A stretch of DNA of 64,000 nt from Spirochaetaceae bacterium (GCA_020632655.1 JACKFD010000003.1:248001-312000), one strand, 5' to 3'; positions 1 through 11,399 are shown, counted from the stretch's first letter. The notes: a model not told the origin generated them from the sequence alone. A program made the numbers and translations.

Positions 1-6
1 GCCGCG

Positions 7-1230
7 ATGACGGATCGGGCGAGCGTGTGGGTCCTCGGGGCCGACTGCATGACGGGTCTCCAGGCGGCTCGTCTGCTGTCGCGACGCGGCTACGCGCTGA
101 TCGGGGTCGCGGCCGATCCCCGTAGCCCCTTCTGTCACAGTCGGGCCTGGAGCCGGCTCGTGCGCGGCCCCGACCCGGCCGGACTCGAGACGGAGAGCGG
201 GGCGCGTACCTTCACGAGTGCACTCGAGGCGGAGCTGCGAGCGGGCCCATCGCCCGCCGTGCTGCTGCCCTGTACGGATGGGCATGTCCGGGCCCTCGAC
301 CGTGAGCGTGCCCGGCTCTCTCGCGTCGCGCATTTCGTGCTGCCGCCGTCTCCGGTCCTCGCGCAGCTGACGGACAAGGCCCGGTCGAGCGCGCACGCCG
401 AGCGCTGCGGTCTCGACGTGCCCGCGACCCTCGTGCTCGCGGACGAAGAGGCGCTCGAGCGGGCCTGCACGACGCTCGGCTTTCCCGTCGTGCTCAAGCC
501 GGCCCTGCGGACGCCGGCCTGGCTGGCCGAGGCGGGCGGCAAGGTGCTGCGCCTCGACTCGCCCGACGCGCTCCGTCGGGCCTTCCGACGCCTCGCGCCG
601 GTCGCCTGCCAGGGGCTCGTCGTGCAGTCCTGGATCCCGGGCGGCGACGACGCGATGTACAGCTTCTACGCCTTCTTCGACGCGGCGGGCCGGCGGCAGG
701 TCGCGCTGGTCGCGCGCAAGATCCGCCAGTGGCCGCCGGGCACGGGGAGCGGCTCGCTCGCGGTCGAGTGCGATCGACCGGAGGTGGTGGCCGCGGGCAC
801 GCGGCTGCTCGAGGCGTCGGGGCACGTCGGGCTGGCCGCCGTCCAGCTCAAGCAGCACGCGCAGACGGGACGCTTCCTCTTCGTGGAGGCGAACATCGGT
901 CGCGTGACGATGAACATGCCGATCGCGGAGCATTGCGGGGTCGAGCTGCTGGACACGGTCGTGCGGGCGAGTCTCGGTCGATCCCTGCCCGGGGCGCGCA
1001 CGGTCAGCCGACCCGGTGGCCGGTGGATCTCGCTCAAGCTGGACCTCCCGGCGGGCTTCGTGCTCTGGCGCCGCGGGGAGCTCTCGCTCGTCGACTGGGC
1101 GCGCTCGCTGCGCGGAACGCATTGGCACGGCACGGGATCGTGGCGGGACCCGCTGCCGGTCGTGCTGGATTGGCTGCGCAAGCTGCCGACGGGGCCGCGT
1201 CGTCTGCGTCGCCTCGCGCGCAGGCGCTGA
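7..1230 (+). CDS. ATP-grasp domain ligase, substrate unknown
   Basis: A 407-residue protein of the ATP-grasp superfamily (ATP-dependent carboxylate-amine/thiol ligases), cytosolic. The N-terminus (VWVLGADCMTGLQAARLL) is a preATP-grasp nucleotide-fold start. FPVVLKPALR near residues 160-170 is the ATP-binding strand carrying the lysine, and EANIGRVTMNMPIA near residue 295 is the acidic/Asn metal-binding segment. The Arg-rich tail may be flexible. The overall form resembles carbamoyl-phosphate-synthase-like or D-aspartate-ligase-like ATP-grasp proteins that decorate peptidoglycan, glycans or peptides, but the substrate cannot be read from sequence. It converges on sdhB with 2 bp between the two stops. 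Only six bases precede the ATG, so a start further upstream cannot be excluded. Confidence 0.8.
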   Translation: MTDRASVWVLGADCMTGLQAARLLSRRGYALIGVAADPRSPFCHSRAWSRLVRGPDPAGLETESGARTFTSALEAELRAGPSPAVLLPCTDGHVRALDRERARLSRVAHFVLPPSPVLAQLTDKARSSAHAERCGLDVPATLVLADEEALERACTTLGFPVVLKPALRTPAWLAEAGGKVLRLDSPDALRRAFRRLAPVACQGLVVQSWIPGGDDAMYSFYAFFDAAGRRQVALVARKIRQWPPGTGSGSLAVECDRPEVVAAGTRLLEASGHVGLAAVQLKQHAQTGRFLFVEANIGRVTMNMPIAEHCGVELLDTVVRASLGRSLPGARTVSRPGGRWISLKLDLPAGFVLWRRGELSLVDWARSLRGTHWHGTGSWRDPLPVVLDWLRKLPTGPRRLRRLARRR

Positions 1231-1232
1231 CG

Positions 1233-2014
1233 CTACTCCTCGAGGTCGCCCTGCGGCGGGAGCGTGCCGAAGCGGCCGTGATGCGCTGCGGCCTTGATGA
1301 AGTCGCGGTTCAGGTCCGAGATGAAGCGGACCGGGATCTCCTTGGGACAGGCCGCGGCGCACTCGTAGTGGTTCGTGCAGGCGCCGAAGCCCTCGCGGTC
1401 CATCGCCTCGACGAGATTGATCGTGCGGCGCGTGCGTTCGGGCTGGCCCTGGGGCAGGCGCGCGAAGTGCTGGGTCTTCGCGGCGACGAAGAGCATCGCC
1501 GAGGCGTTCGGGCAGGCCGCCACGCAGGCGCCGCAGCCGATGCACTCCGCGGCCTGGAACGCGACGTCGGCGTCGTGCTTCGCGACGGGGATCGAGTTCG
1601 CGTCGGGGGCGGAGCCCGTGTTGATCGAGACGTAGCCACCGGCCTGCACGACGCGGTCGAGGGCGCGACGGTCGACGACGAGGTCGCGGATCACGGGGAA
1701 GGCCTTCGCACGCCAGGGCTCGATCGTGATCGTCGCGCCGTCCTTGAAGTGGCGCATGTGGAGCTGGCAGGCGGTCGTCGCACGCTCGGGGCCGTGGGGC
1801 ACGCCGTCGATCACGAGCGAGCACATCCCGCAGATGCCCTCGCGGCAGTCGTGGTCGAAGGCGACCGGCTCCTCGCCCGAGACGATCAGATCCTCGTTCA
1901 GCACGTCGAGCATCTCGAGGAAGGACATGTCGGGGCTCACGTCCTCGACCCGGTACTCGACCATGCGCCCGGTCTCTTCGGCCCGGGCCTGACGCCAGAC
2001 GACGAGGGTGAAGT

Positions 2015-2018
<4 letters not shown>
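1233..2018 (-). CDS. sdhB: Succinate dehydrogenase/fumarate reductase iron-sulfur subunit
   Basis: A 261-residue electron-transfer subunit of complex II. The [2Fe-2S] ferredoxin domain is N-terminal (CREGICGMC near residue 60, partner Cys in TTACQLHM). The C-terminal domain carries the [4Fe-4S] motif [12 protein letters not shown] and the third-cluster motif [16 protein letters not shown]. It passes electrons from SdhA flavin to the membrane quinone site. Its start overlaps the sdhA stop by 4 bp (ATGA), implying translational coupling. Order on this strand is sdhC-sdhA-sdhB, as in organisms with a one-polypeptide b558-type anchor. Direction (succinate oxidation or fumarate reduction) cannot be told from sequence. 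Confidence 0.96.
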
Positions 2019-3925
<1,907 letters not shown>

Positions 3926-3968
3926 GCGGCGCTCCTGCGTGTCGGGGGGGGGCGGGGCGGGGAGCCCG

Positions 3969-4649
3969 CTAGAGCGAGATCCAGCCGAGCCAGACCGAGA
4001 GGGGGATCGAGGCGTTGCCCACGACGATCGCGAGGGCGAGGCCGCCGGCGGCCCAGCGGATGGCGCCGACGTACGTCTCGTGATTGACGCCGAAGGTCTG
4101 TGAGAGACTGCGGAGTCCGTGGAAGAGGTGCAGCCCCAGGATCGTCATCGCCACGAGGTACGAGATCGCGACGGCGGGCTCGCCGAAGCTGCGGACGACC
4201 ATGCCGTAGACGTCGTGCCGGCCCTGCTCGTCGAGCAGCCGGGCGTGCTCGGGCTGGACGGCGCCGACCGTGAAATGGAGCAGGTGGTAGACGAGGAAGG
4301 CGAGGACGAGGAGGCCCGTCAGCACGATGTAGCGGGAGAGGAAGGTCGAGTCCTGGCTCCGCAGTCCCGCGGCATAGCGGATCGGGCGGGCGCGATGGTT
4401 CTCGAGGGCGAGGCGGATCGCGAGCGTCGTATGCAGGCCGAAGAGCGTGACGAGTCCGACGCGGCCCGCCCAGAGCAGCGGATGCGTCTGCATCCAATGC
4501 GCGTACGCGTTCATGACCTCGGGCCCCTGGAAGAGCGTCAGGTTGCCGAGCAGATGGACCAGCAGGAATCCGATCAGCGCGACGCCGCTCGCGGCGAGCG
4601 CCAGCTTCTGGCCGATCGAGGTGTTCAGCAATCCGTCGAGCCGGCCCAC
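3969..4649 (-). CDS. sdhC: Succinate dehydrogenase cytochrome b558 membrane subunit
   Basis: A single-polypeptide membrane anchor of about 226 residues with five predicted transmembrane helices and several conserved histidines ([29 protein letters not shown]) expected to ligate two b hemes. It hands electrons to quinone, so no sdhD is needed. I chose the GTG at 4649 because GGAGGGG lies 5 bases upstream. An in-frame GTG at 4700 would add 17 hydrophilic residues but has no visible Shine-Dalgarno. First gene of the sdhCAB operon. Confidence 0.9.
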   Translation of the reverse strand: MGRLDGLLNTSIGQKLALAASGVALIGFLLVHLLGNLTLFQGPEVMNAYAHWMQTHPLLWAGRVGLVTLFGLHTTLAIRLALENHRARPIRYAAGLRSQDSTFLSRYIVLTGLLVLAFLVYHLLHFTVGAVQPEHARLLDEQGRHDVYGMVVRSFGEPAVAISYLVAMTILGLHLFHGLRSLSQTFGVNHETYVGAIRWAAGGLALAIVVGNASIPLSVWLGWISL

Positions 4650-4815
4650 GGCGTCCCCTCCACGCGCGTTTCCGCTGTGGTGGGACTCTTCGGCCGACAC
4701 GGAAGAAACGTGTGCCGGATTCCAGCGGCGGCAGCCCGGCGACCATCGGCGGGGCTTCGCCCGGGTCGCGGATGGGGCGGGCGCCGGGGAACGGGTGGAG
4801 GATCGCCCGAGCGGC

Positions 4816-6162
4816 TCAGGGGCCGTCGGCGAAGGCGGCGTAGATCGCGCGGACGGTGCGCTCGAAGTCCTCGTTCTCGACGCCGACGATGATGTTCAGC
4901 TCGCTCGAGCCCTGATCGATCATCCGGATGTTGATGCCGTCCCGAGCCAACGCACCGAAGAGGCGGGCGGCCGTACCCGGGGTGTGGCTCATCCCGCGGC
5001 CGACCGTTGCGATGAGTGCGATGCCCGGATTGACCTCGATCGCGTCCGGCTCGCACTCGCGCTGGATCTCCTGCACGAGGTCCTCGAGCTGGTCGCCGAC
5101 CGAGTCGCTCTTCACGACGACCGAGAGGGTGTCGATGCCGCTCGGCATGTGCTCCCAGCTGATGCCGCGGCGCTCGAGGACGGAGAGGAGCCGCCGGCCG
5201 TAGCCGATCTCGGCGTTCATGAGCGTCTTCTCGAGGGCCAGGATCGTGAAGTCCTTGCGGCCGGCGATGCCGGTCACGAGGTGGCGGGGCGCCGCCTCCT
5301 GACCGTGGCGGCTGATGCGCGTACCCGGGGCATCGGGATCGTTCGTGTTGCGGATCTCGACCGGGATGCCGGCCTCGCGGACCGGGAAGATCGCCTCGTC
5401 GTGCAGCACGGTCGCGCCCATGTAGGCGAGCTCGCGGAGCTCGCGATAGGTCAGCTCCTCGATCGTGCGGGGCGAGTCGACGATCCGCGGATCGGTCATC
5501 AGGATCCCCGGGACGTCGGTCCAGTTCTCGTAGACCGAGGCCTGCACGCCGCGCGCGACGATCGCGCCGCTCACGTCGCTGCCGCCGCGCGAGAAGGTCT
5601 TGATCGTGCCGTCGGGCATCGCGCCGTAGAAGCCGGGCACGACGCCCGAGCCCTCACGGCCGAGGCGCTCCGCGACCCGCTTCTGCGTCTCCTCGGGCTG
5701 GAAGCGCCCCGTGGCGTCGAAGCGGATCATCTCGGCCGGATCGACGAAAGGGCGGTCGAGCAGGCGCGCGATCACCAGCCCCGAGAGATACTCACCGCGG
5801 CTCGCGGCGTAGTCCGCACCGGCGCCGTCGCGGATGCGATCGTGCACCTCGGCGAGGGCCGGCCCGAGATCGAAGTCGAGGCCGAGGTCGGCGACGATCT
5901 TCGTGAACCGCTCGGCGATCCGATCGAAGAGCGCATCGAGCGTCTCGCCGCGAGCGTCGTAGCGGGTCTCGCCCGGATGGACCGCGGCGTGGGCGCGGTA
6001 GAGCAGGTCCGTGATCTTCTCGTCGTCCGAAGAGCGCTTGCCCGGCGCCGACGGTACGACGAAGCGACGATCGGGATCGGCCTCGACGATCGCACGCACC
6101 TTGCGCAGCTGGCCCGCGTCGGCCACGCTGCTGCCTCCGAACTTGCAGACCCGGATGCCCAT
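4816..6162 (-). CDS. lysC: Aspartate kinase with C-terminal ACT domains
   Basis: A 448-residue enzyme phosphorylating L-aspartate, the first step toward lysine, threonine and methionine. The N-terminus MGIRVCKFGGSSVADAG holds the KFGGSS kinase motif, followed by VVPSAPGKRSSDDEK. SRGGSDVSGAIVA lies in the substrate region. Two ACT regulatory domains follow from about residue 310 (ISWEHMPSGIDTLSVVV and a final block with DGINIRMIDQGSSELN), so feedback inhibition is likely, effector unknown. The ATG at 6162 was chosen because KFGG immediately follows and GAGAGG lies 5 bases upstream. That ribosome-binding sequence is part of an 11-bp tandem repeat. lysA of the same pathway lies 11 kb away, so the pathway is dispersed. 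Confidence 0.95.
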   Translation of the reverse strand: MGIRVCKFGGSSVADAGQLRKVRAIVEADPDRRFVVPSAPGKRSSDDEKITDLLYRAHAAVHPGETRYDARGETLDALFDRIAERFTKIVADLGLDFDLGPALAEVHDRIRDGAGADYAASRGEYLSGLVIARLLDRPFVDPAEMIRFDATGRFQPEETQKRVAERLGREGSGVVPGFYGAMPDGTIKTFSRGGSDVSGAIVARGVQASVYENWTDVPGILMTDPRIVDSPRTIEELTYRELRELAYMGATVLHDEAIFPVREAGIPVEIRNTNDPDAPGTRISRHGQEAAPRHLVTGIAGRKDFTILALEKTLMNAEIGYGRRLLSVLERRGISWEHMPSGIDTLSVVVKSDSVGDQLEDLVQEIQRECEPDAIEVNPGIALIATVGRGMSHTPGTAARLFGALARDGINIRMIDQGSSELNIIVGVENEDFERTVRAIYAAFADGP

Positions 6163-6165
6163 CGT

Positions 6166-6209
6166 CCTCTCGCGTTCCTCTCGCGTTCCTCTCGCGTTCC
6201 TCTCGCGTT
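6166..6209 (-). repeat. 11-bp tandem repeat, four copies, at the lysC ribosome-binding region
   Basis: Four exact copies of an 11-bp unit (CCTCTCGCGTT on the plus strand) run without gaps. Read toward lysC, each unit supplies GAGAGG, a Shine-Dalgarno-like core, and the copy next to the gene is 5 bases from the ATG. The array therefore gives a ladder of ribosome-binding sequences 11 bases apart. Copy-number change would alter the 5' untranslated region without touching the protein. Repeat structure is seen directly; a regulatory role is inference. Confidence 0.9.
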
Positions 6210-6325
6210 CCCGTCGCGCTGAAGAGCAGGAACAAACGGCGGCGCATTGTAGTGGGCCGCCCGGGGCGACGAAAGCGCGATGCCCTCGGCAGCCGGCAGA
6301 ACGCTTCGGACGGAGGCGTCGACGC

Positions 6326-7087
6326 ATGGCTTCTTCGACCGGGGGCGAATCGCGCGGCATGCGCCTCGACGCGTGGCTGGCCCGCGCCGGGCTCGCCTCA
6401 CGCCGGGAGGCCCGGGGGCTGATCCGTCGTGGCGCCGTCACGGTCGAGGGCGAGATCTGCCGCGACCCGGCGCGACACGTCCGGGACGAGGTCGTCCGGC
6501 TCGAGGAGGCCCTGGTCGAGTCGCCCGCCGAGGGGCGCGACTTCCTGCTCCACAAGCCGATCGGCTACGCCTGCAGCCGCGACGAGCGCGAGTCACCCCG
6601 GGTCTTCGATCTGCTCGAGGCGGACGTGCCGCGGCGTCGCGATCTGCTGATCGCGGGACGCCTCGATCGCGCCACGTCGGGACTGCTCGTGCTCACGACC
6701 GACGGCGACCTCGTCCATCGCTTGACCCATCCCGGGCGCAAGCTCCCGAAGCGCTACCGCGTAGGCTTCGACGGCGAGCTCGCGGCGGATGCCGTGCCGC
6801 GAGCTCGCGCGGGTCTGCTGCTCGCCGGCGACGAGCGGCCGACCCGCCCCGCGGAGCTCGTGATCGAGGGGCCCGGCCGCGCGACCCTCGTGCTGCGCGA
6901 GGGCCGCACGCATCAGGTGAGGCGCATGTTCCGCGCCCTCGGCGCCGAGGTCACGACGCTTCATCGCGATCGCGTAGGCGACCTCGATCTGCCGGCCGAC
7001 CTCGCGCCCGGCGCCCTCCGCCCCTTGTCCGAGGCCGATCGCGAGCGTCTCCTGGCCGAGCCCGGCTCGAGCGAGAGCAGCTTGTAG
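6326..7087 (+). CDS. RsuA/RluB-family rRNA pseudouridine synthase
   Basis: A 253-residue enzyme converting a specific uridine of rRNA to pseudouridine. An S4 RNA-binding domain occupies about residues 12-60 (MRLDAWLARAGLASRREA). The catalytic domain contains GRLDRATSGLLVLT with the family's catalytic aspartate, then KRYRVGFDG and EGRTHQVRRMF, all typical of the RsuA/RluB/RluE/RluF group. Which rRNA position is modified cannot be told from sequence. GGAGG lies 9 bases before the chosen ATG at 6326; the Met at 6359 is the alternative. Divergent from lysC. Its last 127 bp overlap the 3' end of the methyltransferase gene on the opposite strand. Confidence 0.9.
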   Translation: MASSTGGESRGMRLDAWLARAGLASRREARGLIRRGAVTVEGEICRDPARHVRDEVVRLEEALVESPAEGRDFLLHKPIGYACSRDERESPRVFDLLEADVPRRRDLLIAGRLDRATSGLLVLTTDGDLVHRLTHPGRKLPKRYRVGFDGELAADAVPRARAGLLLAGDERPTRPAELVIEGPGRATLVLREGRTHQVRRMFRALGAEVTTLHRDRVGDLDLPADLAPGALRPLSEADRERLLAEPGSSESSL

Positions 7088-8115
7088 CCGCGCGCCGCCC
7101 GCAATTCTTCGACCTGGCCGACTCGCGACAGAGGCTCCTCCCAGGGCAGGGTGCGATTGGCGACGACGAGCGCGCGGCCCTTCGGCGCGAGCCACCCGTC
7201 GAGGGACGCGAAGAGGGCCAGCGCCGGACCGAGATCGACCTCGGGCCCGCGCGCGTGGAAGGGCGGGTTCACGAGCGCGAGGTCGAAGCCCGTGTCGAGG
7301 GGCGTCTCTCTCGCGTCCCACCACTCGACCCGGACGCGCGCGGCGAGACCGGGATGCGACGCCTCGAGTCGGGCGACGTTCTCCCGGGCGCAGGCGACGG
7401 CGCGGGCATCGGCGTCGACGAGCAGGACCTGCGACCCGGGCCAGAGCAGCGCGGCGGCGAGACCGAGCACGCCCACGCCGCAGCCGAGGTCGACGATCCG
7501 CCCGGGCGTCGTCCGCTCGCCCATCTCGGGCAGGGCTTCGAGCAGGAGCGCGCTGCCCGCGTCGAGCTGCTTCGCGCTGAAGACACCGGGGCGTGTCGCG
7601 AGCGTGAAGGCGAGGGGCTCGCCGCCGGGTCGCTCGACGCGGACGTCGATCATCGGCGTCGTCTCCCGCTCGGGCCCCGGCCCGGCGTCCTTCACGAAGC
7701 GGACGATGCGGGCGCGGGCCCGATTCGCGAGGATCACGCCCTCGTGGTCGAGCTGGGCGGCGAGGCGCTTGACGGCCGAGACGATGCCCAGCGCATTCGG
7801 TCCCGAGAGGTAGAGCGCGCCGCCCGCCCGCAGCAGCCGCCAGCCTTCCGCGAGGTCGTCGAAGCTCGCCGCCCGGCTCTTCTGCAGGTGCACGACGACC
7901 TGATCGAAGCTCGCGTCGGCGAGCTCCCGCGCGTCGGCGGTGACGGCGAGTCCCGCCGCCTCCGCTGCGCGGAAGGGCTCGCGCCAGGGCTGCACCGTCG
8001 TCCCGCCCTGCGCCTCCACGGCGAGCGCCGAGCCGAGCTCGCAGATGGCCCCTTCGCGCAGCACCCCGGCATCGAGCACGAGCGCCTCGGGTCGTCGATC
8101 CCGCCGTCCGCTCAC
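6961..8115 (-). CDS. RsmC/RlmG-like class I SAM methyltransferase
   Basis: A 384-residue two-part methyltransferase. The C-terminal Rossmann domain has the SAM motif [15 protein letters not shown] and the NPPFHARG active-site motif (N-P-P-F) seen in enzymes methylating exocyclic amines of guanine in rRNA (RsmC, RlmG). The N-terminal half resembles a degenerate duplicate methyltransferase domain, as in that family. The GTG at 8115 overlaps the pqqC stop (GTGA), implying translational coupling although no PQQ role is expected. The recognisable family ends around GYKLLSLEP, but the reading frame runs on for about 30 Arg/Ser-rich residues into the antisense of the pseudouridine-synthase gene. The target base is unknown. 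Confidence 0.8.
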   Translation of the reverse strand: MSGRRDRRPEALVLDAGVLREGAICELGSALAVEAQGGTTVQPWREPFRAAEAAGLAVTADARELADASFDQVVVHLQKSRAASFDDLAEGWRLLRAGGALYLSGPNALGIVSAVKRLAAQLDHEGVILANRARARIVRFVKDAGPGPERETTPMIDVRVERPGGEPLAFTLATRPGVFSAKQLDAGSALLLEALPEMGERTTPGRIVDLGCGVGVLGLAAALLWPGSQVLLVDADARAVACARENVARLEASHPGLAARVRVEWWDARETPLDTGFDLALVNPPFHARGPEVDLGPALALFASLDGWLAPKGRALVVANRTLPWEEPLSRVGQVEELRAARGYKLLSLEPGSARRRSRSASDKGRRAPGARSAGRSRSPTRSR

Positions 8116-8882
8116 GAGCCGGACCGTTCTCCGTCGTCGGCGCTCCCGGCCGGCGGCGAAGAGTAGTAGGGCGGCTTCTTCTCGACGTACGCCATCCACA
8201 TCGCATCGAGCATCGTCCACAGGATGTCGAGCTTCATCTGCAGCACCTCGACGGCGCGCGCCTGGCCCGCCGCCGTGGTGAAGGTGTCGAGGGTGATCTG
8301 GAGACCGTGCTCGACGTCCCGGCGCGCCTCGCCGAGGCGGCGGCGGAAGTAGCCGTAGCCCTCGGCGTCGATCCAGGGGTAGAGCGCGGGCCAGTTCTCG
8401 AGGCGCTTCTGGTGGATGGTGGGCGCGAAGAGCTCGGTCAGCGACGAGGCGGCCGCCTCCTGCCAGGGTGCCGTGCGCGCGAAACGGACGTAGGCGTCGA
8501 CGGCGAAACGCACGCCCGGCAGGACGTGGCGCAGGTCCGTCACCTCCTCGCGCGTGAGCCCGACCGCCTCGCCGAGGCGCAGCCAGGCCTCGATGCCCCC
8601 TTCGTCGCCCTCGCGGCCATCGTGGTCGAGGATGCGCTGGATCCAATGCCTCCGAACCTCGCGGTCGGGGCAGTTCGCGAGGATCGCCGCGTCCTTGCGC
8701 GGGATCTGGATCTGGTAGTAGAAGCGGTTCGCGACCCAGCCCCGCACGGCCTCGCGGTCGAGGCCGCCCTCGTTCATCGCGACGTGGAAGGGATGGTGGA
8801 TGTGATAGAAGCGCTCCATGCCCCGCAGCCTCGCCTCGAAGGCCGTGCGCGAGAGCGGTGCTGCGCTTGCGTCGGTGCTCAT
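8112..8882 (-). CDS. pqqC: Pyrroloquinoline-quinone synthase PqqC
   Basis: A 256-residue cofactorless oxidase that catalyses the last step of PQQ biosynthesis, ring closure and oxidation of AHQQ. Family hallmarks are [14 protein letters not shown] near the N-terminus, [17 protein letters not shown] and [15 protein letters not shown], with active-site His, Tyr and Arg residues present. The length matches stand-alone PqqC; about 15 extra residues follow the usual end, with no PqqD fusion. It is downstream of pqqB with a 31-bp gap. Its start codon and ribosome-binding region are an exact copy of the pqqB 3' end. Confidence 0.95.
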   Translation of the reverse strand: MSTDASAAPLSRTAFEARLRGMERFYHIHHPFHVAMNEGGLDREAVRGWVANRFYYQIQIPRKDAAILANCPDREVRRHWIQRILDHDGREGDEGGIEAWLRLGEAVGLTREEVTDLRHVLPGVRFAVDAYVRFARTAPWQEAAASSLTELFAPTIHQKRLENWPALYPWIDAEGYGYFRRRLGEARRDVEHGLQITLDTFTTAAGQARAVEVLQMKLDILWTMLDAMWMAYVEKKPPYYSSPPAGSADDGERSGS

Positions 8883-8932
8883 CCGATCTCGATCTCCCTG
8901 CGTCTTCGAGCCGTCATCCGATCTCGATCTCC
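8879..8932 (-). repeat. 19-bp direct repeat joining the pqqB stop and the pqqC start
   Basis: An exact 19-bp sequence occurs at 8879-8897 and 8914-8932, a period of 35 bp. On the coding strand it reads GGAGATCGAGATCGGATGA. In the upstream copy it encodes the last residues and TGA stop of pqqB. In the downstream copy the same GGAG and ATGA serve as ribosome-binding sequence and start codon of pqqC. This suggests the pqqC initiation region arose by duplication of the pqqB end. The repeat is seen directly; its origin is inference. Confidence 0.85.
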
Positions 8933-9837
8933 AGTCCGTCCCGGGCGACCTCGACGCCCGCGTCGTCGAGGCGGGTGCGCTCGGGCGAGTCCTCGTCGAG
9001 GATCGGGTTCGTGTTGTTGATGTGGATCAGGATCCGACGGCCCGGCAGCTTCGACAGATGGTCGAGCATGCCGCCGCGGCCGCTCTGGGCGAGGTGGCCC
9101 ATCTCGCGTCCGGTCTTCTGGGAGGCGCCGCGGGCGGCGAGCTCGTCGTCCTTCCAGAGCGTGCCGTCGATCAGCACGCAGTCCGCGCGCGTGGCCTCCT
9201 CGACGACCCGCGGCGTCCAGTCGGCGAGCCCCGGCGCGTAGAAGCAGCGCCTTCCGCTCGCCCGATCGACGAAGGAGAGCGCGATCGTGTCGTCGGCGGC
9301 GGGGCGATGGCGGCGCGGGGAGTAGGGCGGGGCCTCACCCGGGATCGGGATCGGCTCGATCGAGAGGCCCGGCAGCTCCGGGATCCCGAAGGCCTCTTCG
9401 CCGATCGCGTCGACGGGATGCCAGTCGACGCCGCAGTAGTGCTCGAGCACGCGCAGGAGCGGATAGCCGGTCGTGAGATCCGCGTGCACGCTCGGCGTGC
9501 AGTAGACCGGGAGCGGCTTCGTGTGCTCGCGCAGGGTCATGAGGCCCGTAGAGTGATCGATCTGGGCATCGACGATCAGCACGGCGGCGATCGCCGTGTC
9601 GCGTACGGCGCGGGCGGGCTGGAGGGCGGGACAGGTCTCGAGCTGCGCACGCAGGTCGGGGGAGGCGTTCACGAGCAGCCACGCGCCGCTTCCGTCGGTC
9701 ACGGCGAGGGACGACTGGGTGCGCGCGCTCGCCCGCACCGTGCCCGCCCGGATCCCCGCGCAGTTCGGGCAGTTGCAGTTCCATTGCGGGACGCCGCCGC
9801 CGGCGCCGGATCCGAGCACGAAGATGCGAAGCGGCAT
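8914..9837 (-). CDS. pqqB: PQQ biosynthesis protein PqqB
   Basis: A 307-residue metallo-beta-lactamase-fold protein of the PqqB family, proposed to hydroxylate the tyrosine of the PQQ precursor. The N-terminus [21 protein letters not shown] is diagnostic, followed by [12 protein letters not shown] with paired cysteines that bind structural zinc. [15 protein letters not shown] and [15 protein letters not shown] match conserved family segments. CGGAG lies about 8 bases before the ATG. The gene sits between hemJ and pqqC. No pqqA, pqqD or pqqE is present in the window, and the 68-bp gap upstream is too short to hold pqqA. Confidence 0.95.
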   Translation of the reverse strand: MPLRIFVLGSGAGGGVPQWNCNCPNCAGIRAGTVRASARTQSSLAVTDGSGAWLLVNASPDLRAQLETCPALQPARAVRDTAIAAVLIVDAQIDHSTGLMTLREHTKPLPVYCTPSVHADLTTGYPLLRVLEHYCGVDWHPVDAIGEEAFGIPELPGLSIEPIPIPGEAPPYSPRRHRPAADDTIALSFVDRASGRRCFYAPGLADWTPRVVEEATRADCVLIDGTLWKDDELAARGASQKTGREMGHLAQSGRGGMLDHLSKLPGRRILIHINNTNPILDEDSPERTRLDDAGVEVARDGLEIEIG

Positions 9838-9905
9838 GGGAGACTCCGAAGCGAGACGACGGGTCGGGATCGGGTGGCATCACGCGCGCGCGACGCCGGC
9901 CCGAA

Positions 9906-10364
9906 TCAGAAGGGCTTGACGATCACGCAGATCACGATCCCGATCATGAGCAGCGTCGGGACCTCGTTGGCGATGCGGTAGAAGCGCTGCGGGCGCGTGT
10001 TGCGATCCCGGGCGAAGTCCTCGCGCCAGCGCGTCATCGCGAAATGCGTCCCGAGCAGCCCGACGACGAGGGCGAGCTTCAGCCAGAGCCAGCCCCCCGC
10101 GTGCCGCCAATGTCCCGGCGTCCCGGGCAGCGCGATCATCACGAGTCCCGCCGCGACGCTCACGAGCATCGCCGGCCGCATGATGTAGCGCGAGAGCTTC
10201 CACTCCATGACCTTGAAGGTCTCGGACTGAACGCTGCCGGGCTCGGCCTCGCAGTGGTAGACGAAGAGCCGCGGCAGGTAGAGCAGCCCCGCCATCCACG
10301 AGATCACGGCGATCACGTGCAGCGCCTTGATCCAGGCGTAGAAAGGAAGGAGGAGCTCGCTCAT
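9906..10364 (-). CDS. hemJ: Protoporphyrinogen IX oxidase HemJ
   Basis: A 152-residue membrane protein of the HemJ/UPF0093 family, which oxidises protoporphyrinogen IX to protoporphyrin IX in heme synthesis. Four hydrophobic helices are visible. The first carries WIKALHVIAVISWMAGLLYLP with the conserved His, and YHCEAEPGS follows at the first loop. LWLKLALVVGLL and the terminal VIVKPF also fit the family length and pattern. It is 28 bp downstream of the NAD-kinase gene and 68 bp upstream of pqqB, so it may share a transcript with both. Confidence 0.9.
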   Translation of the reverse strand: MSELLLPFYAWIKALHVIAVISWMAGLLYLPRLFVYHCEAEPGSVQSETFKVMEWKLSRYIMRPAMLVSVAAGLVMIALPGTPGHWRHAGGWLWLKLALVVGLLGTHFAMTRWREDFARDRNTRPQRFYRIANEVPTLLMIGIVICVIVKPF

Positions 10365-10392
10365 CGGGTCGGGTCGCGGCGTCCGCTCTCGC

Positions 10393-11220
10393 TCAGAAGT
10401 TGAACTGCTCGGCCAGGTTGCGCTCGGAGAGGCTCTGGCCGGCGTTGAACAGGACCTCGACCGTGATGTCGCGGTCCTCCTCGACCTCGACCTCGACGAC
10501 CTCGCGCACCTCGGTCGAGTCGGCGACGGCGCTGACCGGGCGCTTCTCGGCCTCGAGGACCTCGATGCGCACCTTGGCCGTCCTCGGAATGAGCGCGCCG
10601 CGCCAGCGGCGCGGGCGGAAGACGCTGATCGGTGTCAGCGCGAGCACGCCGGCGTCGAGCGGCAGGATCGGGCCGTGGGCCGAGAGGTTGTAGGCCGTGC
10701 TGCCCGCCGGTGTCGCGACGAGGATGCCGTCGCAGATCATCTCCTCGAGCCTCGCCACGCCGTCGACGTGCACCCGCAGCTTCGCCGCCTGACGGGTCTG
10801 CCGCAGCATCGAGACCTCGTTCATCGCCAGCAGCTCGACCCGCGCGCCGCTGTCGAGATGGGCCACCATGCGCAGCGGGTGCAGACACGCGACCTCCGCC
10901 CGTCGGATCTGGCCGAGCAGGTCCTGCGCCTCGTAGGGATTCATCATGAATCCGACGGAGCCCCGGTTCATGCCGTAGATCGGCTTCCCGTGCCGGATGA
11001 AGCGATGGATCGTCTGGAGCATGAAGCCGTCGCCGCCGAGCGCCACGATCACGTCGGCGTCCTCGGGCGACTTCGCGGGGTAGAGGGACTCGAGCGTCTC
11101 GCGCGCCGCCTGGGCCGCGGGCGTGCGGGCCGCGACGAAGGCCACGTGCTCGGCCTCGGCATAGCTCCGCCGAGGGGGATCTCCGGGCACGGTCTCGGCA
11201 TCGGCGTGCGACTCGCTCAT
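10393..11220 (-). CDS. nadK: NAD kinase
   Basis: A 275-residue cytosolic kinase phosphorylating NAD to NADP. The GGDG phosphate-binding motif is in [27 protein letters not shown] matches the conserved NxGxxGF segment, followed by the NE pair in MNEVSMLR and [18 protein letters not shown]. The C-terminal beta-sandwich follows. The ATG at 11220 has GAGGA 6 bases upstream; the frame stays open to 11451 but that part lacks family sequence. It heads the leftward block nadK-hemJ-pqqB-pqqC and is divergent from the DUF748 gene. Confidence 0.95.
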   Translation of the reverse strand: MSESHADAETVPGDPPRRSYAEAEHVAFVAARTPAAQAARETLESLYPAKSPEDADVIVALGGDGFMLQTIHRFIRHGKPIYGMNRGSVGFMMNPYEAQDLLGQIRRAEVACLHPLRMVAHLDSGARVELLAMNEVSMLRQTRQAAKLRVHVDGVARLEEMICDGILVATPAGSTAYNLSAHGPILPLDAGVLALTPISVFRPRRWRGALIPRTAKVRIEVLEAEKRPVSAVADSTEVREVVEVEVEEDRDITVEVLFNAGQSLSERNLAEQFNF

Positions 11221-11399
11221 CTCGTCCTCGGTCCCGTGCTCGACGCGGACTCGGACCGCCGCGCGGGTCGGAGACGTGGGGCGGGGCTCGGACGCGTCGC
11301 GGAGGCCGCGGGAGTCTAGCAGCCCGATCGGCTCTCCCCGCCGCGGCAGGCCTCCGTTACCCTCGACGCCTCGCTGCCCGTCCCGCCCTCCCGGAGTCC

